NCBI GenBank assembly: GCA_014871385.1 | Contig: CM026426.1 | Span: 110,332,457-110,396,456 of the forward strand | Length of the DNA: 64,000 nt | Direction of reading: 5' to 3' | Origin: Ceratodon purpureus | Lineage: Eukaryota; Streptophyta; Bryopsida; Pseudoditrichales; Ditrichaceae | In this document: positions 1 to 10,289 of the stretch, one piece after another | Position numbering within the stretch: the first letter of the stretch is position 1 | Layout: each line of letters opens with the position of its first letter | The notes under the pieces: generated by a model | Told to the model about the DNA's origin: nothing | The model's input: the letters and a program-made list of their open reading frames with translations, nothing else | Databases searched by the model: none | Position numbers and translations under genes: made by a program

Positions 1-402
1 AGGTGTAGGTTCTGTACGGACGTGTCTAAGTGAGGGAGGAAGATCATTAATGGCATTTACATGTGATTAGTATGTTTGTATTACATAAGCTAGAAGCAGC
101 ATTCAGTGTCCCAGTATTTATTTTCCAGCATTTATGTGTTGTCTACGAAGTAATGAATAAGCCGGCCCACGCGTCTATTAGCCTTCTTGTATATGGGGGG
201 GACTTAGGGGTCACATTCAAGTGATTTCGGACCCTCGGAGTGCAACAAGTCACATCCGAGCTGAAGGGAAAGGCGAAGGTATACAATGCGGGTATGTGAC
301 CTATACCACATAACCATATCTGAGCCCTCATCGTCCTGATCATTTTCCAATTGTAGTGTTCCATTCCTCTGTTTCAAGAGTGCTCCTGCTAATATATCAA
401 CC
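1..402. other. left-edge stretch, no gene recognised
   Basis: No convincing coding region is visible. Short frames here lack any recognisable motif and overlap each other on both strands. Confidence 0.4.
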
Positions 403-945
403 ATGATTCTCGAGCGCAGAAAGGGATGGTATCGTGATTTCCTTTTACTCCCTAGTGCGGGCTTTGTTCCAGGGAAAGGACCGAGACATTTGTATCCGAA
501 AACGGTATGCAAAGAGCGCTTAGGTCCAAGCACTGATTTCGGCGGATACGCATGGCGACATTGTTTCCAGCCCGGATACCAACTGTACATCGAGGAATTA
601 TGGGAGAGAGTGTACCAGCGGAAGCTTGGAGGAAACGAACTACTGCCATGGCATTTTGCACGTGGAGTACTCGCGGAATATGATGGGGCACCGGTTGACT
701 GGTCACAATATGCGGTTTCTTTCCGTCATGGAGGAATACGGGATGCAGCATACAAGATATTGCCCAAGTACAAGAACCTCCGTCGTCCAGTGCCGTGGGC
801 GCACCCTCGACCGCTTCCCCAGGCCCCGGTGGCAGATACATCCTCCGACAGTGTAAATTCTGCGCACTCCATTATGTTCGCTATAGTTCAGAATGTCAAC
901 GTAGTATGGCTTGTTCTATGCAGTCAGTCATGTCCTCTGTCGTAG
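403..945 (+). CDS. unrecognised open frame, possibly an exon of a transposon-like gene
   Basis: This 180-codon frame starts at an ATG and stays open through a stretch rich in Trp, Tyr and Arg. I recognise no domain. It lies about 240 bases upstream of the coiled-coil frame at 1182-1910 on the same strand, so the two may be exons of one gene; no splice sites were fixed between them. After about position 840 another frame carries a run of closely spaced cysteines, so the true exon may end or shift frame there. The reading is supported only by length and by neighbouring decayed genes with similar composition. It could equally be a chance frame. Confidence 0.3.
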   Translation: MILERRKGWYRDFLLLPSAGFVPGKGPRHLYPKTVCKERLGPSTDFGGYAWRHCFQPGYQLYIEELWERVYQRKLGGNELLPWHFARGVLAEYDGAPVDWSQYAVSFRHGGIRDAAYKILPKYKNLRRPVPWAHPRPLPQAPVADTSSDSVNSAHSIMFAIVQNVNVVWLVLCSQSCPLS

Positions 946-1181
946 AGAAGTTCTTCGGTGACACTTCTGTCAGGGCAATCGTACTTGTGTGTTAGCGTAA
1001 CATGTAAGGTGCAAAGCATTCCCCCCATATAAATTCATTCTGCACCCATGTTGGAGTCGTAAATTTATTCCACTGGTTTTGTATTTCAGAGAGTCCGGAA
1101 GGTCTGGCCTGATTATGCACCTGTCTTTTAGTTAACAATCTGCCTTTATGTGTGCGCATATAGGAATGGAGACGTATATTT

Positions 1182-1910
1182 GTGCCACTCTCACAGATGC
1201 CTGTCCTGACAAAAGATCAACCCCGACCAGCAGGAGCCCAATCAGGAGGGCGTTCTGATTTTCACCGGAATTCCCCGAATAGATATAGAGGAGGTGAGCC
1301 ATCGGATAGACAGATTCCAGCGTCGGCAGATGGAACGGACCACGGGCTTCCACCAGTTATGGCCTTAGAAGGTCTAGCGAGATTAACTGACCCCGTCCGG
1401 CAGATTGCCCATCAACGTTGACAGGAAATCGCTTTCGAAAGTGCAGAAGTGAAGGAGAAATTGCGAGTGGCAATGGACAATCTTGACAAAGCACGAGGGA
1501 AGCTTCATAGCCTAACCAAAACGTACAAATCATGGTGCGAGAAGGTTGCCAACGCAGAGAGTGCCCATCGTCGCGCTTATGATATGAAGAAAATAGCAAA
1601 ACAGCCCGGATGGAATAAACAATTCCCTGGAAACCATTGCGGCGAAACATCGGCTACCTGCGGGGTACAAATTGTACTGGATGACACAGTTCTCATTGCA
1701 GGAGACAATCTTGAATTCGCTAAAGATCAGGTTAAAAAATTGAAGCACTCCATTGCAGCAGAGGAGAGCACGATGGCAGTGATTGAAGAAACGTACTTTG
1801 GAATACGAGAAGAGACGAATAAAAAATACGAAGACCTCAAGGCCGAGCAAGCCAAGATGGATGCGTTGATTGATTTTCTCAGTCACCCAGATCACTTCGG
1901 ATCCACGTGA
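1182..1910 (+). pseudogene. coiled-coil protein exon with one in-frame stop
   Basis: One reading frame runs from 1182 to 1910 and is broken only by TGA at 1419-1421; a single C-to-T change of CGA would give it. A possible splice acceptor ends in CTCACAG at about 1198. The N-terminal part is polar and proline-rich. The part after the stop is strongly helical, with repeated Lys/Glu/Leu patterns typical of a coiled coil. No catalytic motif is seen. The composition resembles the helical middle of the RING-like pseudogene at 54.1-55.6 kb, so membership of the same family is possible but unproven. The alternative is a captured gene fragment inside a transposon. Confidence 0.5.
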
Positions 1911-2721
1911 AGACAACATGATGTGAACACCGTCGACTTCCCAAGAGAATACTGTACATAGGTTATTGCGGCAATTGATACATAGTTACATTCTATTTTC
2001 AAAGCTACTGCTGATTCAGTAGTTTACGTCAGAATTAGTATCGATCTTATCGTGCTGAGGATCAACGAGTAGGTACTTCGAGGATGCGGTATGAAGACTT
2101 CTGACTTCACGGAACTAGCCCCGGTGAAAAGGAAATTTCTTCAACATTACACTTGTGATTACAGTTTTCCGAAAGTGGATTACGACCTAATCAAAATGTG
2201 CAATTTTGTTTAACAATAAAAATGACCTCTTTGTAGATAACACACTGTCTGCTGATATGTTTACGGTTGTTTCACTCGCCAAGCCGGGGGAGCTGCCTTC
2301 TACGTGCACGTCGTCACGAAAATGAACTGGAAGGTAGCATCGCCTCGAACACGTTCACAAAGAAACACGTGTCCGAACCGGCCTATATACTCGACGGTCT
2401 AATCCCGTACCTGAGCAACCGCCACATGAGCCCGGATATGAAGGGGTTCTTTGGAAAATCAGACTCTACCACGGATGAGCAATTACCTTCTCCGGTAACG
2501 CGTTATGCGGAACGACAGTTTAGTCAGCCATGCGGTACCCACCCTCTGCCATGGCTCACGCGACACCCGCGTTTTAGAGCAGGGACTCTCTGGCCCCCCC
2601 ATTTTCGTCATCAGCCAATCCTGGCGAGGCTTACGCTGGCCCAGATGACCACAAAATTTTTTGGTCACCTCCCCTGGTCAGATCGCCCCCGTTTTCCACT
2701 AGTGGACGCTTCCTGGTACGA
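1911..2721. other. non-coding or decayed sequence
   Basis: No supported gene. A plus-strand frame from 2267 is open for 199 codons but overlaps the better supported minus-strand transposase remnant and shows no domain. Confidence 0.4.
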
Positions 2722-3420
2722 TCATGGAAGTGAATTCGGTTGTGGCAAGACTGTCATGCTCAAAGTTCTAAAGAGTTCGTCCAGGTACGTATTTGAACAA
2801 TTGTGCAGCTTTCCCGAACTGAGGAGCAGGTATGTAGCTCCCATGCTCGAGTGCTCTGATCTGTGATACAAAGGTGTAGCGGCGGCCTCCTCAAGTGTTG
2901 CGACCGCTGCATCGTCGTCATTATCATTCGCTCCCCACAATAAATCTTCATCTAACACAAAGTCTGCAAACTCCCCCCCCTTCAGAGCCTGGGATGTCTC
3001 CGGGACCGACTGGATTATCTTCCACCTCCATGGGCTTGACTTCTGCAATTACCGGTTCATCTTCGTCCTTCATTGTACCCGCGTGGACAGGTGTTCCACC
3101 GTCATTGCAAGGTATCGGCGTCACATCAGGTACAAAGGATTCTGGTGGATTCTCAACGTGGACACCACCGTCGGGTAACCCTTCTTCGGGTGCTTGAATG
3201 TTGTTGGTATCTCCGTTCCCTATCTCCCGTGCCGCAATAGCTTCTCTATGAATGCGGTCCGCCATATCTAGCGACTCCATGAGCATCCGCTGAACGTCCA
3301 TGCCGAGATCGAGTTGTCCTGGAGGGTCGCGTACACTTCTGAGAGCTGCTTGCGCACCGTAGTACCACTTAACGTGATCATCCCACTCGTCATCTGACGT
3401 ATCACCTTCGTATCCCTGAG
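2722..3420 (-). pseudogene. CACTA/tnp2-like transposase N-terminal remnant, second part
   Basis: On the minus strand a possible acceptor at about 3420 opens an acidic exon with a DDEWDD stretch. It reads down to a run of eight C at about 2972-2980, where the frame changes. It then continues into a block with TPLY, repeated Leu, and PNSLP at its end. In established plant tnp2/CACTA transposases a similar block (TPLY, many Leu, PNSLP, then Y-EA) precedes the catalytic region. A TGA at 2722-2724 follows PNSLP directly, where the family continues with a short linker. Beyond it the frame breaks repeatedly and no catalytic domain follows. The family call rests on motif order, so it is moderately sure. 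The homopolymer frame change could be real or a sequencing error. Confidence 0.5.
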
Positions 3421-3927
3421 GGCATAATCAATTCAATCCAAGTGACCAGGTATATTTATTAGCATACGAACTTACCCCTTAGGCCAAAGTTGTTACAGAT
3501 GACGCGACATAAGGTAGAACCACCTATTGGCGAACAACATCCCATAACCGAACCCTATAAATGGCAGCATTCACAAGCAATGCATCACCTATTTTTGTAC
3601 AAGTAAGATCCCATTTCTAAAACAAATCCAACACAAGGCACTCATTGATTGGCACAAGTCACCAAAAGGTGAGTTGTCTTTGTGCACGCTTTTAGAAGGG
3701 GTCTATGTACACATATAGGTGTCTAGCCATACAAAACTCTGAAAATTCATAACTTATTCATATAGAATGAGAAAAATATAATTTCACTTCCATTCTCATA
3801 TCCTAGTATTTGCTAATCTGTGCAAAAAAATTCAGCTCATGCAGAGCTTTGCATCAAGGATATTTCCTTAAGTGTTCGGAAATAGGTGGTTCCACCTTAG
3901 AACATTTGGTTCGATGTTCATGACAGG
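3421..3927. other. AT-rich spacer between transposase parts
   Basis: Probably an intron or decayed linker of the minus-strand CACTA-like remnant. No open frame of note. Confidence 0.35.
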
Positions 3928-4785
3928 CTAAGTACATTCGAATAACTTATCATGATTTCTTTTGCATACCTCCGTGGATCCGAAGAACCATAGATGCCGT
4001 CTGTTCGCTCTCAGGCATCTATGATAACTTGTGAGCATTTTGAGGGAGTGCTGCTCCTTCATGCATAAGTTGCAAGGGCAGCGTAATCTACTCAAACCTT
4101 TCGATGCAGCGATAGCAAGTTCCCTCTCCAAGAGCTTCTCCTCCCTCGCTCTGATTCTGCGCTCATCTGGAACGGCTTGCCTAATATTCTCTGCCATTGA
4201 ACCTAATAAGGACACAGTCAAGTTACCCGCATGCTTAGAACAGATATGAAAAATCCTACATAGAGAGTTGAAAACTCGTTGAAATACATGTGACGGCAAC
4301 CATGCAAACAGAAAATCATTACGCCATAGAATAACAGTTGCAATGCGTGAAGCACTGGGCAGCTGAATAGGGGACAGCAAGGGTATGGCGTCGGCCACAG
4401 ATTTGAGAAGAGAAAAAACCAATTCAATACTACCGAAGACATGCAAATTCCGGGACAGTCGTACTTGCGAACAGAAGTCACATGGGTCTCCTGAATTAAT
4501 GAAATCTTTATTCATATCAGTGCTGAACAGTGCACCGTTGTTTACAGAGACGATGACCCTGTCACGAATCTTCTGCAGTCCTGCTGTTCCAAAGAGACGT
4601 ACATAACATGGATATGACGAATTTTTCGGTCCAAGTAGCCTACATATACAGCATTCCGTTTTAAACCTAACGCCCTTTTCGCACCGAAGTACCAATAGGA
4701 TGACATTGTCAATGGTCCTGATCGGTCTGGGGGGTTCCTTAAGTACCTTCCTTCTTCCCCTGAGACGAGCATGCACTGTCCGCAA
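3928..4785 (-). pseudogene. CACTA/tnp2-like N-terminal zinc-binding region and unrecognised upstream frame
   Basis: The last 90 or so codons (about 4200 to 3928) begin with a Met, run through a charged helix (RRIRAREEKLLERELAIAA) and reach CPCNLC followed by spaced His. This Cys-x-Cys-x2-Cys then His layout resembles the N-terminal domain of plant tnp2-type transposases, consistent with the following minus-strand block at 2722-3420. The upstream codons (4785 to about 4200) are open but unrecognised. They include CCIC and CDFC cysteine pairs and hydrophobic stretches and may be a separate captured gene. There is no stop inside the frame. I infer a 5' transposase fragment; the boundary between the two parts is uncertain. 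Confidence 0.4.
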
Positions 4786-5464
4786 AATCAGCCTCGTCGT
4801 ATAGTCTTGACCATTTCAGAGATTTCAGACCGGAGCATCGACTGGGGCTCTCTATGCTTCGAGCATCCTCGCTCTGTTCGACAAGACCAGAGTTTCCTGT
4901 AGGGCCCATCATTTCGGACGCTACAATGTCCTCTATTCCGGGTTTGAATTCCAGTGATCCTCGACTTCCCAATTGGATACTATCGCTCTCGCCTTCGCTA
5001 TTCATGTAAGGTATATGGAAGTCATACTCGGAGGTAGGACTGGAATTGCGATCACTGTCCCTTATTACATAATTCTGAGTGAGCACAAACATTATGCAGG
5101 AGCACTCAATTTCCATGAGAAACCTATCCTCTGCGGGCCTACATTGGCATCGTTCCCATTTCGACCATATCCTCGCATCTAGGGTTATAAACCTCCCCCA
5201 CAGCAGCCCAATCTTGCATATGCACTGTGGACTACTTAGCCACTCTAGCTTCGCACACGCAATGCACCCACATGCTCCTCCACAATCGTGCTTTGGACCT
5301 AGACAACCTAGTTCGGACTCTCGAATGGCAGTGTCTAACCACCGTGGCTGACCCTCCGATGAGTCGAACCCTACAGAAGGAATTCGGTAATGCTTTTGAT
5401 ACTTAATTTCCACGGAACCCATTCGGGCAATAATAGGACGGGAAGAAGAAAAAGGAAGAAACAA
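4739..5464 (-). CDS. unrecognised cysteine-rich open frame
   Basis: A 241-codon minus-strand frame. Its first half is Cys-rich (CGGACGCIAC, CIC, CQC) and could bind metal. Its second half is acidic and serine-rich. It overlaps the next frame (3928-4785) by 47 bases in a different phase, so an intron or frameshift probably lies between about 4740 and 5090. I do not recognise the family. The position suggests it belongs to the transposon remnant on the same strand. Confidence 0.3.
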   Translation of the reverse strand: MFLPFSSSRPIIARMGSVEIKYQKHYRIPSVGFDSSEGQPRWLDTAIRESELGCLGPKHDCGGACGCIACAKLEWLSSPQCICKIGLLWGRFITLDARIWSKWERCQCRPAEDRFLMEIECSCIMFVLTQNYVIRDSDRNSSPTSEYDFHIPYMNSEGESDSIQLGSRGSLEFKPGIEDIVASEMMGPTGNSGLVEQSEDARSIESPSRCSGLKSLKWSRLYDEADFADSACSSQGKKEGT

Positions 5465-5564
5465 GAGTCGAAAGCACTGACATGAGGCCGTGCTGAGTAG
5501 AGGGCAATTGACTTGTGGGCGTTCTGCAAGTATGGTAGCGAAAGCACTTAGGCAGCGTTTGAGG

Positions 5565-6445
5565 GGATGGGGGTTTGGAGCGGCGTCGCGACTAAGGGCG
5601 GGGCAAAAGAGAGGGAGCGCGGAGCTGCCCCGCCCCTGGCCCTGCCCGCACCCTCTGCCGCACCATCGGGCTCCACTCCCGTCCCGCTCCCCGCTGCTGT
5701 CCCGCTCCCCGCTCCCCGTGATCGCCTTAGCTGGGGCTCGTGGCTCTCGCCCCCGTCCCCCTTTGTTCGCCCTCTCCGTTCCCGACGGTTCCCCACGTTC
5801 CTAAGCACCTAAAAAAATAAAAAAATAAGCTAAATTCAATTGTACTATCCTGTCCCTGCGGCGTAGCCGCAGTAGTTCCCTACGCCGGAACGGCGTCTAA
5901 TGGTTGATGACTCCTTTGTCGAATATTCTTCATCCTCTTTGGGTTTATAACATGTTTTGGTTAGTATTTTGGGAACTAAACCCTAAAACCCTAAAGCCCT
6001 AAACCCTAAACCCTAAACCTAAAACCCAAAACATGTCATAAACCCAAAGAGGATGGAGAATATTCGACAAAGGAGTCATCAACCCTAAGACGCCGTTCCG
6101 GCGTAGGGAACTACTGCGGCTACGCCGTAGGGACAGGATAGTACAATTGAATTTAGCTTATTTTTTATTTTTTTAGGTGCTTAGGAACGTGGGGAACCGT
6201 CGGGAACGGAGAGGGTGAACAAAGGGGGACGGAGGCGAGAGCCACAAGCCCCAGCTAAGGCGATCACGGGGAGCGGGGAGCGGGACAGGAGCGGGGAGCG
6301 GGACAGCAGCGGGGAGCGGGACGGGAGCGGAGCCCGATCGAGGGATAGGGCGGGTGCGGGCAGGGCCAGGGGCGGGGCAGCTCCGCGCTCCCTCTCTTTT
6401 GCCCCGCCCTTAGTGGCGAGGGCGGCCGAGCTCCTCCACCCTGAG
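5565..6445. mobile_element. fold-back element: large inverted repeat with telomere-like hinge
   Basis: Two arms of roughly 400 bp are reverse complements. The left arm runs from about 5585 to 5985 and the right from about 6003 to 6420. Each arm has a GC-rich outer half (CCCGCTCC-type repeats, near ACTAAGGGCGGGG) and an AT-rich inner half with CGGCGTAG palindromes. Similarity fades outside about 5565 and 6445, and I found no clear target-site duplication. There is no transposase inside. This matches a fold-back or large-hairpin MITE rather than a gene; the apparent open frames in it are mirror images of GC-rich DNA. Confidence 0.75.
5972..6028. repeat. telomere-type CCCTAAA repeats at the hairpin hinge
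   Basis: About six degenerate copies of CCCTAAA or CCCTAAAA lie exactly between the arms of the fold-back element. CCCTAAA is the usual plant telomere repeat. An interstitial origin is plausible, either by element capture or by break repair. Confidence 0.8.
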
Positions 6446-7564
6446 GTGGTCTCCAGAACGTAGTCTGCCTCGTGGCGGATACAGAGTTTTCTGATGCTTT
6501 CGTTACTGTAATTCTCACTACTGATCAGCGGCCCCAGGACAGTTTTAAGGTATTTAGGGGATATGCTAGGCTTAGGTTTAAAAAAACGCTTCCAGAGCTC
6601 CTTTCACGGGCAGTAGTAGAAAAAATAAAATAAAATATGTTTTCCATTGTAGGAATTTGACTAAAAATAATAAATAAATGGGCAAAGAGTTTGCGACAAT
6701 ACGTTTAATTTTGTAAAGCAAAAATGACTAAAGGGTGGAATTTTTGGTGCATGTAAATGCTAAGTAATCAGAAGAAATGTGGAAATAAATGCGAAATGGA
6801 CGAATGAAGTGTGAACAGAAATGCTAGGTAGGAAGATCAGATGTGAAAAGGACCTTGAAAATTAAAAATTAAAAAGTTAAAAAAAAATTCAATAAATTAA
6901 TTTGAAAAAGAAAAAATCTCAAGGGAAAACCGCAAGCTCAGCCTGGGGCCTGCATTGAGAAGTGATGCACAAATGGGATATAAACAGCATTGCAGCAACA
7001 AGCGTGATGCACAAAGGATATATCATACAAGTAAACTCAGACAGGCACAAATAAAACCGCATGCACAATTGATAAACAAAAAACCTCATGCACAAAGACA
7101 GGCAGAAATGAAACACATGACAGATTTTAAAATGCACTGTATGGGGATGCACAAGTGAAATGTATTGAAAACTAAGTTCTAAGTCACTGAGTTCTAAGTT
7201 CTAAGTGACTGAAAAATCAAATTCTAAGTTCTAAGTCAAACTCGAATTCTAAATTCTAAGTCACTAGTGAGGGAATTGAACCCTTGTTGCAAAGCAACAC
7301 TGCCCATTGTAGCACTAGTGTTCTGCACACAAACAAACAGCCCACATTAGTTTTAAAAAAACAAAACAAGTTAGAAAAAGTGCCGAGAGTTCCACTGTTC
7401 AGAAGCCGCCTCACTGCCTGCGTCCCAGATCCAGGCCACCTCCAACGTCGATGCTGCATCCTGAATTCGGCTGTCAAGGGTGACAAATAAATCTTCACCT
7501 TGAGCTTCAAAGCTAGCATAGCATCATGGAAACTAAAGCAAAGGAAACGTTGAGGATACTAGAA
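6446..7564. other. AT-rich non-coding DNA with short TTCTAAGT repeats and a tRNA-like patch
   Basis: No gene is seen. From 7168 to 7262 TTCTAAGT recurs about eight times. It is followed by a possible tRNA-derived patch (separate entry). Confidence 0.5.
7262..7325 (-). other. possible tRNA-derived (SINE-like) patch
   Basis: Read on the minus strand, GTTGCTTTGCAAC (a small stem) is followed by GGGTTCAATTCCC, which fits a tRNA T-arm or Pol III B box, and then CACTAGTG. A complete cloverleaf is not evident. The block could be a SINE end or chance. Confidence 0.25.
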
Positions 7565-10227
7565 TCAAGCGTCCCCTTGCCGGCCCACCTTAACAGCCTC
7601 TTTCCAAGACTGAATAGCCTCATTGTAAGGAAAGGACCTAAGGTTAAAATATTTTTGGCCATACATGCGGACAACAAGGGGTAAGTGCTTGTCTAATCTA
7701 TTCCTTTGGCAGGATTTCAAAAATTTAAGAGAGGAAAAACACCTCTCATCCTCCACTGAGCCCAAGACAAGCACAGCCCCAATTTTGGCGAGCATCAAGT
7801 ACTCTGGAATCAACTTAGACAAATGCCGAGAAGCTGAAAGATTCCTCCACAGTCTGATCAGAGGATTCACCCCCAAGGGCGGAGCACAAGCAGCCTCGCA
7901 ATTGGCTTTCATGCTGATTTTAAAGAGCCCTTGTTGTGTATCCAGCTTTGAGGCATTGAGCAGCTCCGGAGCAGCATAAGGTTTCCCATCCTCAACGAGA
8001 GCTTTACCCTCAATCACAGGTGAAGAGCCACAATATATTTTTTTTTCAGAATCTCAAGGTGTTTCTGGAAATGTCGTCGGCCCCCTCTTGCAGCCAGTAT
8101 TGCGGATAGATAATGCCAAAGGCATCCAGAACCCCATGGTGAGGGAATCGGCGATCTAGCTCGTCTGAGAGAGCTTGTGCAACCTCTGCATAAAGACAAC
8201 ACCAGTGGTTAGATATAAGGCACAGCAACATAGATACAAATAAAACACCGCCCCATACAAAGCAAGCAACCTGAAGCAATGCAAAGAAAAGACCCCGGAC
8301 CCAAACCCCGCAAGGAACCTGAACCGAAGCCAACAGCAAAGCCCTGACCCAAACCCCGCAAGCAACCTGAAGCACAGCAAATAAAAAAATTAAGTAAAAA
8401 CAAAGCAAGCAAACTGAACCTGAACCAAGATCAAGAAAGCTGAGCCAAGAAAAATAGAGAACAGCGAACCTAGAATGAAAAAACCGCAAGCACAAATGAC
8501 AGCAAGCTCAAAGGGAAAAACCGCAAGCACAAATGACAGCAAGCTCAAAGGGAAAAACCGCATGCACAAAAGTTCAAGCAAGCTGAAATGAAAGCAAGGA
8601 AACCGAAAAACAGACCTGAAATTTGACGCTCAACATTAGACTGGCAGCGATAGAGTTCCTCTTCGGTCACGAATTGAAGTGTCCCAGTTTGCTTGTCGTG
8701 GCACCGAGCAAAAACATTGGTGGTACCAAAGTCGAAGTACAAATACTTCAGCCCAGAATCCCCGGGGAGTTCCTTCCAAGCCATGGGAATAGCCTTATGC
8801 TTCAACTCAAGAAGCTCGTGATATTCCTTAAAATCCGTGTCAGAGAAGGCGGTGCGAGGCTCTATGTATTTTGCCGCAAGCTCACCCTGTGCCACCTTAA
8901 CTGCCTCCAAAAAATCACATATAAAAACATCACGTGATTGTGAGAATTTACAGAGGAGATGAATGCAAGAAAACAGGGGCTGCACTATCGACAAGGAAAG
9001 CAAAACTTCGATGTCAACAAGAGTCTCGAAATTGTCAGTGGCCGTGGCACTCTGTTTTTTTCCCGAGGTTCCTTCCATGTCCAACTCCATCTTCATCACC
9101 AAAGTCTTGTACTCATCAAAAACACGTAGGGCCGGACTTCTCATGGAAATCTAGCGAGTGGTAACATTCCTCAACATCTTATTTCCCTTAGTTTCCATGA
9201 GGCTAGCGAGCTTCTCGAGCTCAACATGCTTCTTATTACTCCTGCAAAAGTACGAGTAGATAACGGCCAACATCCCTTCCAAACGTGAGATCATCGGGAA
9301 ATTAGAAAGGGTCTGAACAGCCAAATTAATCCTGTGACTTGTGCAGTGGATTCCGAGCATGAAGGGGGCCATTTTCTTAAACTGCGTGGTCACGCCAGTG
9401 TGAGTACCCTGGAACGTACTCACTCCGTCTGCTCCAAAGGAAACCAGTTTGCAAGCCACCTCCTCTCGGGTGAGGCCACCCTCATTGAGGAGGCCTTTCA
9501 AAATGACCTGGGTCAAGTGATCACTGCTGCCATCCTCCGAAACAGAGGAGAGGTGCAACAAGTGCGGCACTCTCTCCCAGTCCTTAAGCACGTAAACATG
9601 CACCCCACACCATGCAGTATTGTCTACTGCAGTCACCTCATCTGCCGAGATCGCGATCACATCGGCCCCCTGCACAACTGATTTAAGCGCTTTCAGTACC
9701 ACCAAATGCATGTGTTCACTTATGTTCCAGCCCATGGTCTCAGACCAATGTTTCCTTGGCACGTTTTTCACCTTAAGGTGATCCAAAAGCACATGACATC
9801 TCTCATAGTCTACCATAGGTCGACCATGTGACAGAATTTCAAATAACGCAGCAAGCTGAACTCCCTTTCTCTTGTTTTCGGCAATCAAACCTCCCGAAAC
9901 TTGCTCAGCCACCGAGCCAGCTTCCTTTCGCCCCGCCCAGAGCTTGCAGTTCTTCAGGTGCTTGCAGTCAAGCTTCGTGTAGGTGTTCCCCACCTTCATC
10001 TCCGCTAAGGGCACCCCATCAAATCTGCAGGATCTCTTCCCCTCGTGCTTCTGCAGATTGTCGTCTTTGGGCACCATCACCTTCCTCCTCCCATCGACTG
10101 TTGTGCACATGGTGCACAAAACACCCACGATATCGCCCCTTGCATCAAACACCCCCTCAGCCCAAATGTATTTGGCCGCCCACACCTCCTGCCACCGCCG
10201 AGTGGCGGCACTCACCCCCGTCCCCAT
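7565..10227 (-). pseudogene. hAT-family transposase, copy 1
   Basis: Exon 1 (8616-10227, first ATG at 10227) encodes a BED-like zinc finger (CTMC followed by spaced His). It goes on to ISADEVTAVDN, KDWERVP and SFGADGVSTF, which are hAT core signatures shared with the copy at 49-52 kb. TAG at 9151-9153 falls where hAT proteins usually have the Trp of a TRW motif. The frame then continues to 8616, followed by a GT-AG intron (8186-8615). Exon 2 carries FPHHGVLDAFG and the C-terminal dimerisation region (LVLGSVEDERCFSSLK, about 7720-7780). Frame changes occur near 8080 and in an A-run at about 8040. So this is a hAT DDE transposase that would act in the nucleus on its own termini, disabled by one nonsense codon and two small frameshifts. 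Terminal repeats were not located. Confidence 0.8.
8280..8585. repeat. short tandem repeats in the hAT intron
   Basis: A 38-bp unit beginning CCGCAAGCACAAATGACAGC occurs at 8483 and 8521. Looser repeats of CCCCGCAAG(C/G)AACCTGAA lie at about 8306-8375. They are all inside the intron of hAT copy 1. Confidence 0.7.
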
Positions 10228-10289
10228 ACTCTTCCTCTTCTTCACAGCCACCCCCCCACCGAGAGCTCCCCCACCCTTTCATTTTTTGA

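Noticed and set aside
2267..2866. 199-codon plus-strand frame
   Set aside because: No domain, overlaps the better supported minus-strand transposase remnant, and codon use looks random.
5490..5812. Several overlapping Pro/Arg-rich frames
   Set aside because: They are by-products of the GC-rich arm of the fold-back repeat; mirror frames occur in the other arm at 6215-6518.
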